From Conoideocrella luteorostrata (Eukaryota; Ascomycota; Sordariomycetes; Hypocreales; Clavicipitaceae), in NCBI GenBank assembly GCA_032433595.1, contig JASWJB010000025.1:124001-188000 (forward strand): 64,000 nt of DNA. Reading direction: 5' to 3'. The position numbers and the translations under genes were made by a program. Shown in pieces: positions 22,485-33,754 of this stretch (position 1 is its first letter; each line of letters starts with the position of its first letter). The notes under the pieces are model-generated. The model was not told the origin of the DNA, made no database searches, and worked only from the letters and a program-made list of their open reading frames with translations.

Positions 22485-25433
22485 ATGCCTGTCATTGCCC
22501 GGAAGATCCTCGTATGTGCTGCCATTGATGGTTTGATCATCCAGCCACTGCCAACCAAAGGACAACGGCCATTTCAGCCTGTTAGAGTCAGATATGAAGA
22601 TTCATCAATTTCGGCGGTTCCGCGGGATCAAATCCCTGCTTCTTCTGATTCAGAATCATCGTTCGAAGCATTTGGAGTTATTGGTTAGTTTCATTCCCGA
22701 GTTCTCCTGACCAATTTCTAAGGGACAACTTGTCAGGCTTGATTACTGTTTCAAGGTTGAACTACCTCATTACAATAACCCGAAGACAACAGGTAGCTCA
22801 GATATTTGGATTTCCCATTTACGTAGTCACGGGGGTAGCCGTCACCCCGTGCAACACACAGCAAGAAGCGGATGAATCTATACGCAGAACTGCAGACATG
22901 CTCCAAAAGCAAACACCTGGTGGCTTGAAAGAGGATGCGGAGAGCAGCGATGAGGATGTAGAGAGCCACCATATTCTTCTGGATGAAGTCGAAGATGCGG
23001 AGACCGAAGAAACTACGGTCCGCCCAGGCTCGTCTCGGAGCAGTGTGGCGGAAGATGTGATGCGTCGTCGAGGCAGTTACGGCCGTTTTGCCCAGCGCTG
23101 GTTCAGCAACAGTGGCTGGACAATGGGTCAAAGAAGAAGTCTAGGCCTGAGTATTCCGGCTACGAACTCACTATCAGCCCCCCTCGCAGAGGAGACGTCT
23201 ATTGCTACCAAAATCCCCATAGAAGAGGAGATCAAAGGCCAGAATCGCCCAACTGGGTTGCTCCCGAAGCTATTGCGGACTCTTCAGGTTTTTTTTGGGT
23301 CTTCAAGGAGCTTTTATTTCTCATATGACGTTGACATAACTCGGAGTACCTCCCAGAGGTCTTGGCAGCCCAACCATGGCGCACCTCTGCACGCACAGGT
23401 CGACAAGCAATTCTTCTGGAACCGACATATACTGGACAAGTTCATGGCTACAGGTCAAGACGCTATAAGTTTGCCCATTATGCAAGGATTTATTGGTCAG
23501 CGAACATTCGTCGCCGATAGTGACCCTCCTCAGCTTGATGAAGTCGCTCCAGACTCCATGGAACTCACCAGTATGTCTGCGATGGGTTCGCTTCCAGCAT
23601 CGCCGCCGAGGGGTGGTGCGCAGGAATCAACCGATCTCCGACCATCTGAGAAACACTATCTCATCACACTCGTATCTCGCAGATCTACCAATCGCGCTGG
23701 TCTAAGGTACTTGCGTCGAGGTATCAACGAAGACGGATTCACTGCAAATGCAGTGGAAACTGAGCAGATCATTTCTGCACCTGACTGGAATGCATCATTT
23801 CCCATACACTCATTTGTGCAGATTCGGGGAAGCATTCCGCTTTTCTTCACGCAATCCGCCTACTCGCTGAAACCCGTCCCCGTGATACAGCATGGTGCAG
23901 AATCAAACTACAGCGCCTGCAAAAAGCACTTTGAGAGACTCCGTTCCAACTACGGATATCTTCAAGTTGTCAATTTAGTTGAAAAGAGAGGTGTTGAGGA
24001 GCCCATCGGGACACAATACGAGACAAACGTGGCTCGCATCAATGCAGACTTGAATGACAAGAACAAGATTCTATTTGAATGGTTCGACTTTCATCACGCC
24101 TGTCGAGGAATGAAATTCGAGAATGTAAGCCAACTTTTGATCAAGTTGAAGGGCAAATTAGAAGAACTGGGCAGCACCACTCAGCTCAACGGGAAAATCA
24201 CACATCGACAGACAGGTGTTGTCCGGACCAACTGCATGGACTGCCTGGACCGAACCAACGTATGTCAGAGCTCCTTTGCGAAGCACATGCTTGATATGCA
24301 GCTCAAAGGCGACGGAGTCGATATGAGTGCGCAGTTGGATCAGGAGACGAGGTGGTTCAATACCCTTTGGGCGGACAATGGCGATGCCGTCTCCAAGCAG
24401 TATGCTTCAACGGCCGCTATGAAGGGCGATTATACACGGACGAGGAAACGAGATTATCGCGGAGCGCTGAATGACTTGGGACTATCACTGGCACGATTTT
24501 ACAGCGGGTATTATATTGTCACACCATATCGTCGAGCTGCATATCAAGTGCATTCACTGACATTAATCTAGCATGGTCAACGACTACTTCAGCCAAGCCG
24601 CCATGGACTTTGTGCTAGGAAACGTTACTGAAAACATCTTTGACGAGTTCGAATCCAACATGATGACCAAAGACCCAGCCGTGTCCATCGCAAATGTGCG
24701 CCAACAAGCAGTCGAACTCTGCCAAAAGCGCGTCATTGCGGATGTGAGCGAAGAATTTCACGGCGGATGGGCCCTTATCAGCCCCAACACAGCTGATGTA
24801 GTAAAGTCGTGGCCCATGGAAGAAGTCGTCCTGCTTTTGACCGATGCGGCGCTCTACCTATGTCGCCTCGACTGTGACATGGATAAAGTAACATCGTTTG
24901 AGCGTGTGCATCTCGCCAACGTGGCTCACATTAAGTTCGGGACATACATCACATCGACTATGGCCCCAGCACACATGGATGAGATGAAGAATGTTGGGTT
25001 CGTCGTCTCGTATCAAACGGGGAAGAGCAATGTCAAGAGGACGAACACAAGAACACTATCTACCAAGGGTGATATTGCGCCGCAGTCGGCATCTCAATCG
25101 AGAGAAGAGAAGACACAATTGGGCTTTGCTAATTTCTTCTCAACGAAATCAAAGTCGCCGGCCGTTCGGAAATTAGCATTCAAAGCGCCGTATGTGGACT
25201 CCTCGACAGCAGCGACCGGCGTGGGCGGCGTACAGCAGACGGAGTTGCAACAAGTGGTGACAATATGTGCGGAGATTGAGCGGCTAGCGCTGGAAGCTCA
25301 GTTCATTAAAGAGAGGGAAGATGACAAGAGTTTAATGGAGAAAGGGGAAATCATCTCGTTGCAAGAGGCAAAGAAGAATACGGGGGTGCTGGAGCAGCTG
25401 GGGCATTCGATCAAGAAGCTTGTTTGGGCGTAG
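22485..25433 (+). CDS. SAC-domain phosphoinositide phosphatase with hSac2 domain (INPP5F-like)
   Basis: Probable lipid phosphatase acting on phosphoinositides of endomembranes. Exons are 22485-22683, 22737-24507 and 24572-25433, giving 943 residues. The N terminus, MPVIARKILVCAAIDGL, begins a SAC-type fold that is interrupted by a long acidic, serine-rich insert (about residues 120-210). The catalytic CX5R(T/S) motif is intact in RTNCMDCLDRTNVCQ, with Cys near residue 565. The second intron lies between LSLARFYSG and MVNDYFSQAAMDFVLGN, and removing it restores the normal end of the SAC domain. The C-terminal third (GGWALISPNTADVVKSWPMEE onward) resembles the homology region of human Sac2. I chose ATG 22485; the frame is open further upstream but without an ATG. 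The 3' end lies only 118 bp from the convergent BMT6-like gene. Confidence 0.9.
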
Positions 25434-25551
25434 ATTCTCTTCTTACTGTTCGACCTTTCTATTACGTCGTAGCGGGTAGTATTATGCGCAAGGGCATAGT
25501 CGATTCATCATGATTATTAAATCAGCATTATAAAAAAATTCCTCCGGTTAT

Positions 25552-26685
25552 TTAAAGTGTTTTGTTTTGGTGTATACGATACAGATGCATCTGGTACCGC
25601 ATATTTTCTAACTGAATAGGATATGACAATCCATCAGGCAGCCGGAACCAGATTGAATCGCGGGACTCCAACTGCTCCCAAGTATATTCGGGGACCTTAC
25701 TCTCCAGCAAAGTATGGCTGAGCAACCACTGCATTGGATACTTCTTCTTCTCCTTCCCGACTGCTGCCTCGGAGTAGCTTCCGGGACTATCCACAACCAG
25801 CAGCAGGCTTCCAGAGGGCAGAACTTTGCCCAAGTTTCTCAAAAGCTTCGTCGTCTTCCCAATACCGCCGTCCGTGTAGAGCTCATTCAAGGTAAACATG
25901 AGAGTCACTAATAGAGGCTGCGATCCAACAATCTCGGCAAGTCTAGCCTCCGCAAGGCCCAAGACATCAGCCTGTATGAATGAATAACTTAGTTGATCCT
26001 CCGCAACAAGCCTCCTGTTCGCTGCTTTCGCCGCTATGGACGCATACTTGGATAATGGAGGGGGCGTTGTGAGCTGGTTTTGCAGCACTGAGCACACGAG
26101 CGTCCACGGCCCGGAGTCGACGAGGCTGAGCGACCCTTTGCTGTTCGTGTGCTGAAGGTAGGATGCGAAGGCGACGTGTTCGGCTGCACAGCCCCCCAAG
26201 CACAGCATCTTGAGTCTTTGATTTGGTTTTGAGCCTAGCCCTTCGTCGGCATCAACATCAGCGGCAGGCTCTTCAGCTTGTGCCGCCCCTTCACCCGCAG
26301 GAGGAGGCTCGGCGCCATCTCCCTCCGGCAACAACAGCGTTTGATTTGTGTAATCCTGGATCCCCAAAACCACTGCAGCATAGCACAGCGCGCGCGTAGG
26401 GCTCCATCTTGCGGCGTATACCTCGAGATACTCCTCGTTGGCGAAGGCCGCCCCAAATTCGCGATTGAATAACGCCTGCTTGATCTCCTGCAACAGCGTG
26501 GGAAATCGGTTGGACGACAAGAGACTTGCAAAGGCATCCGAAAAGATGTTCAGCAGGACCTGCTGGTCTTTCTGGGACTGAGTGGCATTGGGTCCGTCAG
26601 GACTGGCACTCGGCGGGGATTGGTGCCGTGTGCTTGTTGGTTTGTGGGATACCTTTTTTTTGGGTGCCGGTGTCTTGCTCACCAT
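25552..26685 (-). CDS. bmt6: 25S rRNA uridine-N3 methyltransferase, BMT6-like
   Basis: Likely SAM-dependent nucleolar or cytoplasmic methyltransferase of the family of yeast Bmt6, which methylates a uridine in 25S rRNA. It is a single-exon gene of 377 residues. The first 40 residues are basic and disordered (KTPAPKKKVSHKP). The family-type sequence EVYAARWSPTRALCYAAV is followed by a variable acidic loop. The SAM-binding strand is LKMLCLGGCAAEHVAFASY, with a second block, SLVDSGPWTLVCSVLQNQL, and a late block, VTLMFTLNELYTDG, typical of this family. The C terminus ends in ENMRYQMHLYRI. The ATG at 26685 has a good context. Its assignment to BMT6 rather than another Rossmann methyltransferase is by remembered family pattern. 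Confidence 0.8.
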   Translation of the reverse strand: MVSKTPAPKKKVSHKPTSTRHQSPPSASPDGPNATQSQKDQQVLLNIFSDAFASLLSSNRFPTLLQEIKQALFNREFGAAFANEEYLEVYAARWSPTRALCYAAVVLGIQDYTNQTLLLPEGDGAEPPPAGEGAAQAEEPAADVDADEGLGSKPNQRLKMLCLGGCAAEHVAFASYLQHTNSKGSLSLVDSGPWTLVCSVLQNQLTTPPPLSKYASIAAKAANRRLVAEDQLSYSFIQADVLGLAEARLAEIVGSQPLLVTLMFTLNELYTDGGIGKTTKLLRNLGKVLPSGSLLLVVDSPGSYSEAAVGKEKKKYPMQWLLSHTLLESKVPEYTWEQLESRDSIWFRLPDGLSYPIQLENMRYQMHLYRIHQNKTL

Positions 26686-28992
26686 TTCTTTCGCAGGGTT
26701 GGTTTAGGAATTGGGCGGCGGTGGGATTCCTAGTTGGGGAAATCGCGACGCGGGCTCAATTGAGCAGAGTCTAACTGGTCTAGCGGGGGAAGCTGAGAAG
26801 CGGTTCACGAAGCTCAAAGTTGATGATGGCTGGTGAGATGGAAGGAAATGCCGATTGGAGGGGCTGAAAATCTTGCTGGCGGTTGTGGCATTACGATATA
26901 ATACTACGGAGTACGGGAGGGTATCACTAGTTACGGAGCTGTACACTTTCACGATGCGGTCAAGCAGAGTTGTCTACGATATATGCCATACGCACGATGG
27001 TTGCCAAAAGGATAGAAGAAAAAAAGGACGCAGGAACAGCCAGTTGTATGTAAATTGGCTCTATTTAGCTTTAAACGTCCAATCCTGCACTGCAATCGTG
27101 TTTTGGACGATCATCGATCCACCAAACCCAAATGGGGATACTCCGTACCGGCTATAGTGTACGGAATACGGAAAGTATGTTGTCTGGACACAGCACAGTC
27201 GGCGATGGGAAGTAAATTGACAAGCTATCTGGAGCACAGCTTTTTGTTCTGGTCCTTGATACAGTTCTCCGTGCTGTAAAGCCTGCAGATAGTGTATAAA
27301 ATAGCGGGCACGCCGGAAAGTTGGCTGAATTAGGCACGTTCAGCTCAGCCCAATGGTTGGCCGAATGCGGCGGCGGGCGGCGGAAGGCCCCCTGGATGCT
27401 GTCGGACTGCAGTCGTCCGGACACAAGAAATAGATTCTAACAACGCCCGTCACTAGTGCTATTGATGTCTGAAGTATTCCGTTCGGAGTAGTTGAATGTG
27501 AGCCTTTGCAACACTCCGAGCCTCCGGGGATTAATTGAGCTTCCCCGAGAGCTCCAGACCGTTGCCCCACACCCTCACGATGTGAGTGCAGCAGTTAGTT
27601 ATTCTCGCCGTCAATATGAGAGAGACAAGCTGAGCAAATGTGTGAAGCACGTGTCACCACAGCATATTTGACGATATTGGTTCATTATCACCACTGCCGG
27701 TCTCTCCTGTATTTCTCGTATTGATCAGCGTTTTATCTAGCAAGGTCGAAATACATGCATCGCAGATCGGCCTGCAAGAGAAAAAAAAATGGCATGGCGG
27801 GAAAAAAAGCCTCAATCGTCTGATTCAAACCATGGGCTATCTGCCTTATCAGGACCAGCCAAGCATGGGTAACTACGTCACAGTGGTCCCAAATGCTGGC
27901 CCGAAGGTTCCACGGTCCCGTTGACAGTTGCATCACATCTGCCCAAGTGGGTTTGCGAGTATCTGCTTCGTCTCTATTCGCGGCATTAGTAGCTTGCGAA
28001 CAGCCCGTCTGCTGGCGGCATTGGCCGAGTAATGGAGTCGCGATGGAGAAGGACCGTGACATATTGCGTCAGTCAGCCGCAGACTTTTGCCTACATCTCA
28101 ATCTACTGGAGAATCAGTCTCCGTGGTGGGATCGATTGGAGGGGACGAGGCCCAGTTTAAAAAAAAAAAAAAAACAGAATGAAAAAGAGGCCGCAAACCA
28201 TGAGTTGGTGAGTGGCAGAGAGTGGGTTGGTTGATCAAGTTAGTACCAGTGCCTTGAGGTTTTGAAGCGCTAACATGACGGAGAGCCCCACATTTCGTCA
28301 ACAAAAAAGTACGCAGGCCACTTAAAGCCCAAAAAAACAGTTATCAAAGCGACTGAGTACTCCGTACTGAGTACAGACGCAAACATATCGATTTCACATG
28401 CTGTCTTGCAAAAACTTGGTGTTGTATTGTCGAGATATGGAAGCAAGCAATTAGTTGACGAAGTCGGTGAGGTCAATTCTTCGGTTTCAGAAGGGACATC
28501 TATTGAGAACTGTAACTTGACTAGTCATTCCTGCTATAATAACGTCGTCCAATAATGTATAGTACTTGTGTACACTTCATCTCAAGGCGCCTCAGCACCT
28601 GCATGGAGCCGGCCTGACCAAAGAGTACACAAGTACGGAGTACTCACTTCGAAACGCAGCTAATGCGATGCCAGCGTATGTAGATAGAGAGCCACTCCGA
28701 CCTCGCGTTGGACCATCCCCATAACATTACTGTAAGAACCGCCACTTCTGCGCTCGTTCGCTCGTTCTTGCACCTGCGACGCCGGACCCACCGGCAACCA
28801 CCATGACATAACCCCTCAGCGATTCAAACACCGGCCAGTGTCCAAGCTTACCATCCCATTGCCGCAGCGCCGTCACTTTTTTCTCTCTCTCTCCTTCCCT
28901 TATAAACAGACCCTCCCACCATAGTTCCCAGACTTCGTTTTCATCCCCTTTTCCCCAATTATACACAAATTATCCGGAAGAATACCGCCATC
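26686..28992. promoter_or_regulatory. divergent spacer between bmt6 and transketolase
   Basis: This 2.3-kb spacer has TACGGAGTA words at 26905, 27138, 28358 and 28634, and an A15 run near 28160. The last 130 bp before the transketolase ATG is a CT-rich tract followed by TATAAA, a strong-promoter layout. I see no gene. Confidence 0.55.
28901..28906 (+). promoter_or_regulatory. TATA box of the transketolase gene
   Basis: TATAAA directly follows a long pyrimidine (CT) tract and lies 92 bp before the transketolase ATG. The layout is common for highly expressed fungal genes. It is judged from position and sequence only. Confidence 0.6.
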
Positions 28993-31480
28993 ATGACTTA
29001 CAGCGAGATTGATCAGTTGGCCATCAACACCATCCGCATGCTTGCGGTATGTTTAGCTCTCTGCATTACCCCGCCACGACCTTTTGCCCCTCCATGATAG
29101 CTTGCCTGGTCGGTCGCCACGACGAAAACCACATTTGGCTCAGCACCAAAAGGATATTCAATCATGGAGCAGCGGTAGAAAGGTGAACAGAGCTCTATGG
29201 AAGTGACTGACAGTTCTGCGATTTCTAGGTTGATGCCACCTTCAAGAGCAACTCGGGACACCCCGGTGCTCCCATGTGAGTATTCGCCTCGTGAAGTTCA
29301 TCAGGGTCAAAATTGTTGACTGATTCGTTTTCAAGGGGAATGGCACCCATTGCCCACGTCTTGTTCAACAAGTTCATGAAGTTCAACCCCAAGAATCCCA
29401 AGTGGCTGAACCGGGATCGCTTCGTTCTCTCGTAAGCTTCCATCTCAATCCCGAAATTCACAATAATTGTGCCGTAAAACTTACGTGGGTGGCGATTAGT
29501 AACGGTCACGGTTGCATGCTGCAGTATGCTCTGCTACACCTCTTTGGTTATGATCTTAGCATGGATGACCTCAAGAACTTCCGAGTAAGCTAATGTCTTT
29601 CTCTTCCCTTTAACTTTGCATCTGCTCAACAATCTAACCCGTCCCATAGACTGTCGACAGCAAGACTCCTGGCCACCCTGAGTCCCATGATACCCCCGGA
29701 ATTGAGGTTACAACCGGCCCACTCGGCCAAGGTGTTTGTAATGCCGTTGGTCTGGCCATGGCTCAGGCTCACACCGCTGCCACCTTCAACAAGCCTGGAT
29801 TTGACGTTGTTGACAACTACACATACTGCTTCCTTGGTGACGGTTGCTTGATGGAAGGTATCTCCAGTGAGGCTTCCTCTCTGGCCGGCCATCTTCAGCT
29901 GGGCAACCTGATTTGCATTTACGATGACAACCACATCTCCATTGACGGTGACACCAACTGCGCCTTCACTGAGGACGTTGTGAAGCGATACGAGTCCTAT
30001 GGCTGGCACGTCGTTATCGTCGAGGATGGCGATTCTGACCTTGCCGGTATGGAGGCTGCTCTTAAGAAATGTCAAGAGGTCAAGGACAAGCCTTCAATGA
30101 TTAAGCTCAAGACCACGATTGGTTTCGGCTCTCTCCAGCAAGGCACCCACGGTGTCCACGGCTCTCCTCTTAAGGCTGATGACATCAAGCAACTCAAGCA
30201 GAAGTGGAATTTCCCCGAGGAGGCCTTCCACGTTCCCAAGGAAGTGTACGACCTCTACGGAAAGCACTCTTCGGAGGGCGCTTCCCATGAGGAGAAGTGG
30301 AACCAGCTCATCTCCAAGTATGCAGAGAAGTTCCCCAACGAGCATGCCGACCTTCAGCGACGCCAGAAGGGTGAGCTTCCCCAGGGCTGGGAGAAGAGCT
30401 TGCCTGTATACACCCCTGCCGACTCTGCTGTCGCCTCTCGCAAGCTCTCTGAGACTGTTTTGAGCAAGATCCAGTCCGTTCTTCCAGAGCTCTTCGGTGG
30501 CTCTGCCGACTTGACTGGTTCCAATTTGACCCGCTGGAAGGAGGCTGTCGACTTCCAGCCCAAGGCTACCGGTCTTGGTGACTATGCTGGCCGATACGTC
30601 CGCTACGGCGTCCGTGAGCACGGCATGGGCGCCATCATGAACGGCCTCGCTGCGTACGGCACCATCTTGCCTTATGGTGGTACCTTCCTCAACTTCGTTT
30701 CTTACGCTGCTGGTGCGGTCCGTCTCTCTGCTCTATCTCAGATCCGCGCCATTTGGGTGGCCACCCATGACTCCATCGGTCTTGGAGAGGATGGCCCTAC
30801 TCACCAGCCTATTGAGACTCTGGCTCACTTCCGCGCCCTGCCCAACTGCATGGTCTGGCGCCCTGCTGACGGCAACGAAACTAGCGCCGCCTACTATGTT
30901 GCCTTAACCTCCAAGCACACCCCCAGTATCCTGGCTCTGTCCCGACAGAATTTGCCTCAACTCGAGGGTTCTACTCTCGAGAAAGCCAGCAAGGGCGGTT
31001 ACGTCCTGCGTGAGGTCCCCGGTGCCAACATCACATTGGTTTCCACCGGCTCTGAGGTTTCCATCTGTCTCGAAGCTGCCAAGTTCCTCGAGGAGAAGCA
31101 CGGTGTCAAGGCCCGTATTGTCTCTATTCCTTGCTTTGAGGTCTTTGACGCTCAGTCCAAGGAGTACAGACTCTCTGTTCTGCCTGACGGCGTCCCATCT
31201 CTTTCCGTTGAGGTCATGAGCACCATGGGCTGGGAGCGATACACTCACGAGCAGTTCGGCATCAACCGATTCGGTGCATCTGGCGCCTACAAGGATGTGT
31301 ACAAGGTAAGATTTCGTCACTCCTGGGTAGTACATACTTGTAACCTGCTAACAACTGCTGTAGAAGTTCGAATTCACCCCCGAGGGCATTGCCAAGCGCG
31401 CCGTTGCTACGATCGATTTCTGGAAGCACGTTCCCAACGTTCGCTCCCCCATCAACCGAGCTTTCCAGCAGCTCATCTAA
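28993..31480 (+). CDS. tkl1: transketolase
   Basis: This thiamine-diphosphate enzyme of the non-oxidative pentose phosphate pathway moves two-carbon units between sugar phosphates in the cytosol. Exons are 28993-29046, 29229-29275, 29336-29431, 29500-29584, 29650-31305 and 31364-31480, giving 684 residues (yeast Tkl1 has 680). The first four exons are short and encode [20 protein letters not shown], then [14 protein letters not shown] and [15 protein letters not shown]. The ThDP-binding motif starts at LGDGCLMEG and runs to the Asn of IYDDNHISI. Other signatures are [43 protein letters not shown] and ALSRQNLP. Exon 6 gives the normal end, with [14 protein letters not shown]. The 3' end faces the unrecognised minus-strand gene at 32109. 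Confidence 0.97.
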
Positions 31481-32108
31481 GATACAACAGAGCTGCGGCC
31501 AGGTAGCTGCCTCTGCAAGCACAATGATACCAACACATTTCATTTGTAATGGCATGAAAATTGTTACGTAGTGACGATAAAAAATGGGAGCACGGGAATA
31601 TAAGAGAGTTTGGTCGGTCAAAATATATAGAAAGGTCGTTCTTAGTCAATGACAACTAAATGATATTTGAAGTTATTATATAACCAAACCATGGCTAGCA
31701 ATGACATCTGTGTACGTGGCTATCGAGGATGTACGGAGTACAGATGACAAACAGACTAACCGCAAAAACTCCGCGCTAATGAGGATGAAAATGCAAGACA
31801 GGTTCGTGACGAATCATGTTCAAGAGAACCCCGTCCCATCAGGTATTAGATGCTGTTGGTGGAGGACGGATGAAAAGCGTCGATCTTGGTCTTCCCTTCC
31901 AACTTCCAAAACCGGTTGTTGCTTGCCCCATCCTTGCTCAATCGACCTAGAATTTGCCACTTCGTCGACCAGTGGGGTTGGGTTGATGCAGATGCTAGAT
32001 CTGAGATGGCGCCGATAACCCTTGCACGTCGATCTCAATTCAACCCAGCGTAAGGACTAGAAATTCTCGGCATCCATTTTTGGTGAGTTAAATGAATATG
32101 CCTCTCGT
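31481..32108. other. convergent spacer downstream of transketolase
   Basis: This 0.6-kb spacer carries AT-rich 3' flank and one TACGGAGTAC word at 31732-31741. I see no gene. Confidence 0.55.
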
Positions 32109-32603
32109 TTAATCAGCACCAGTAATAGCACCTCTCTCCGTTTGTGCCGTCCACTCCTTTTGAAACTCGCGAGCAACCTTTTCCAACCTTGCGGCGGCCT
32201 GTCTAGCTTCCCTCGCCTCCTCTGATGAGCCAGCTACTACTACACCCACTAACATGGGCGCAGCATCTTCAGATTTCGGAAGCTCTGCATCGTCGTCCTC
32301 TGCGGACGTAATTGTATCCGCATCTTTCCCGTGGGCACTCCCGTTCGAATTTGTGTTTGACTCCCGCGGATCGAGATATGTCTGGAGGACTATGGCACCA
32401 GAATCAGGGTATTCCACCATGATACGCTGGGGGCGTCCGAGATGAGCTCGCTGAGCAGCAGTCTGGGATGAAATAGCACTCGAGGTTAAAGATGTCAGGG
32501 AGTCGAGATGCGAAGGCGATGAGGAGGATGTGATCAATGGCGTGAGAGTAATGTCACTGAGGTGAATGGACAAAGTGGGGTGTTGTGAGGGGAGGTTTGC
32601 CAT
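32109..32603 (-). CDS. unrecognised 164-residue protein
   Basis: I do not recognise this protein. It is a single exon from an ATG in good context (GACGTCATGGCA). It starts with Ser/Thr-rich beta-like segments (LSIHLSDITLTPLI), followed by RIMVEYPDSGAIVLQTYLDP. After an acidic, low-complexity stretch comes the strand-like PMLVGVVVAGSS, and a final amphipathic helix ends in VAREFQKEWTAQTE. This strand-linker-strand-helix pattern could be a small longin or roadblock-like fold, as in lysosomal scaffold proteins, but that is speculation from pattern only. There is no signal peptide or membrane segment, so it is probably cytosolic. Coding probability is supported by length, ordered hydrophobic pattern and absence of a competing frame. 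Confidence 0.6.
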   Translation of the reverse strand: MANLPSQHPTLSIHLSDITLTPLITSSSSPSHLDSLTSLTSSAISSQTAAQRAHLGRPQRIMVEYPDSGAIVLQTYLDPRESNTNSNGSAHGKDADTITSAEDDDAELPKSEDAAPMLVGVVVAGSSEEAREARQAAARLEKVAREFQKEWTAQTERGAITGAD

Positions 32604-33730
32604 GACGTCTGTTTCACCTAGGTTGGGGGAAACAGAGAGAACGAGAGAAACGTGGGCCGGCGTGGCGGTAGTTGTTCTCTGTAAGACACCGGCGGGTTGT
32701 ATGTTGGATGAAGGGTGAGGGGGGGGAGACGAAGTTTAGAGAAGCAGAAAAGAAGAAGGATATTAGGAGAATGATGAGGGGAACTGGACGGGTATGATAA
32801 GGGTTTTGAATAAACCAGGCTGATGTGGACGATCACCCCAAGGCGCGGCTGGAAATAAATGAACGTCCTGCCGGACAAGGCGGCCGGGGGAGGGGAGGAT
32901 GGTGCGGAGTGACAATCTGACGAACCATCGTTAGCTTGCTTGTCGTTGAAGTGGAAGTGGAAGTGGGTGAGGGGGTGAGAGGGGGAAGTGGAGGGGGAGG
33001 GGCCGGACTTTGTAACTACCACAAGTGCCAGCTAGCAAGGGCTTTGCGTAGTTTATTTTTTTCTTTTCATTTATTTTTGCGGCTGATGCGGGTGATGATA
33101 GTGACGATGGCGTCAACTATGGCGGGCGGGACGGGACGTACTGTGAAGACGGTGGTGACACGGCAAGTTTTTGACTTGGATTGTCAATGGGATTGGAATG
33201 AGAGCTGGTGGCTGAGCTTGGAGATGTTTGATGTGGCTGTACTCCGTATACTGTGGTTGGTTACGACCTTGATAAATAATGTATTTGCTCAAAAATGTCC
33301 ATCAGATGTGTGTATGATGGTATTAATACCCACGTAGTGTAAATTATGTACCTTGACGTTGTATTTATGTGGAAGCAGCGTAGTTTATGCACTCATGCTC
33401 CAGGTCAGCCTGTCAGTCACCCCTGGTCAACCACTTTATGTACGGAGCAGTTGTCGTGTTCCATTTTCCCCATTTCGCCCATGGTCCAGCACTAGTGTAC
33501 ATACGGAGTACCATGCTTGAATTTTCCCACCTGCTGCCCAGCTTGATACCAAAACCGATGCAGAAATGGACATGGGCATCACCAATCCACCGCCTCAATC
33601 CCGACTAGTCGATCTCCTTCCCTGTTCGTGACATCGGTGGTTCATGAACCGGGGTATATTGAGCTACGCATGACCTCCGCACGAACAAAAAAGAAAGATG
33701 AAATTTAAGCTAAATAAGACGAACAGCTTA

Positions 33731-33754
33731 TTCAGAGTTCAGAGTTCAGAGTTC
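33731..33754. repeat. 7-bp tandem repeat (unit AGAGTTC)
   Basis: Three near-perfect copies of AGAGTTC follow a partial TTC copy. It is a short non-coding microsatellite. Confidence 0.8.

Noticed and set aside
30094..30621. A 175-codon frame antisense to transketolase
   Set aside because: Shadow of the strongly biased transketolase frame.
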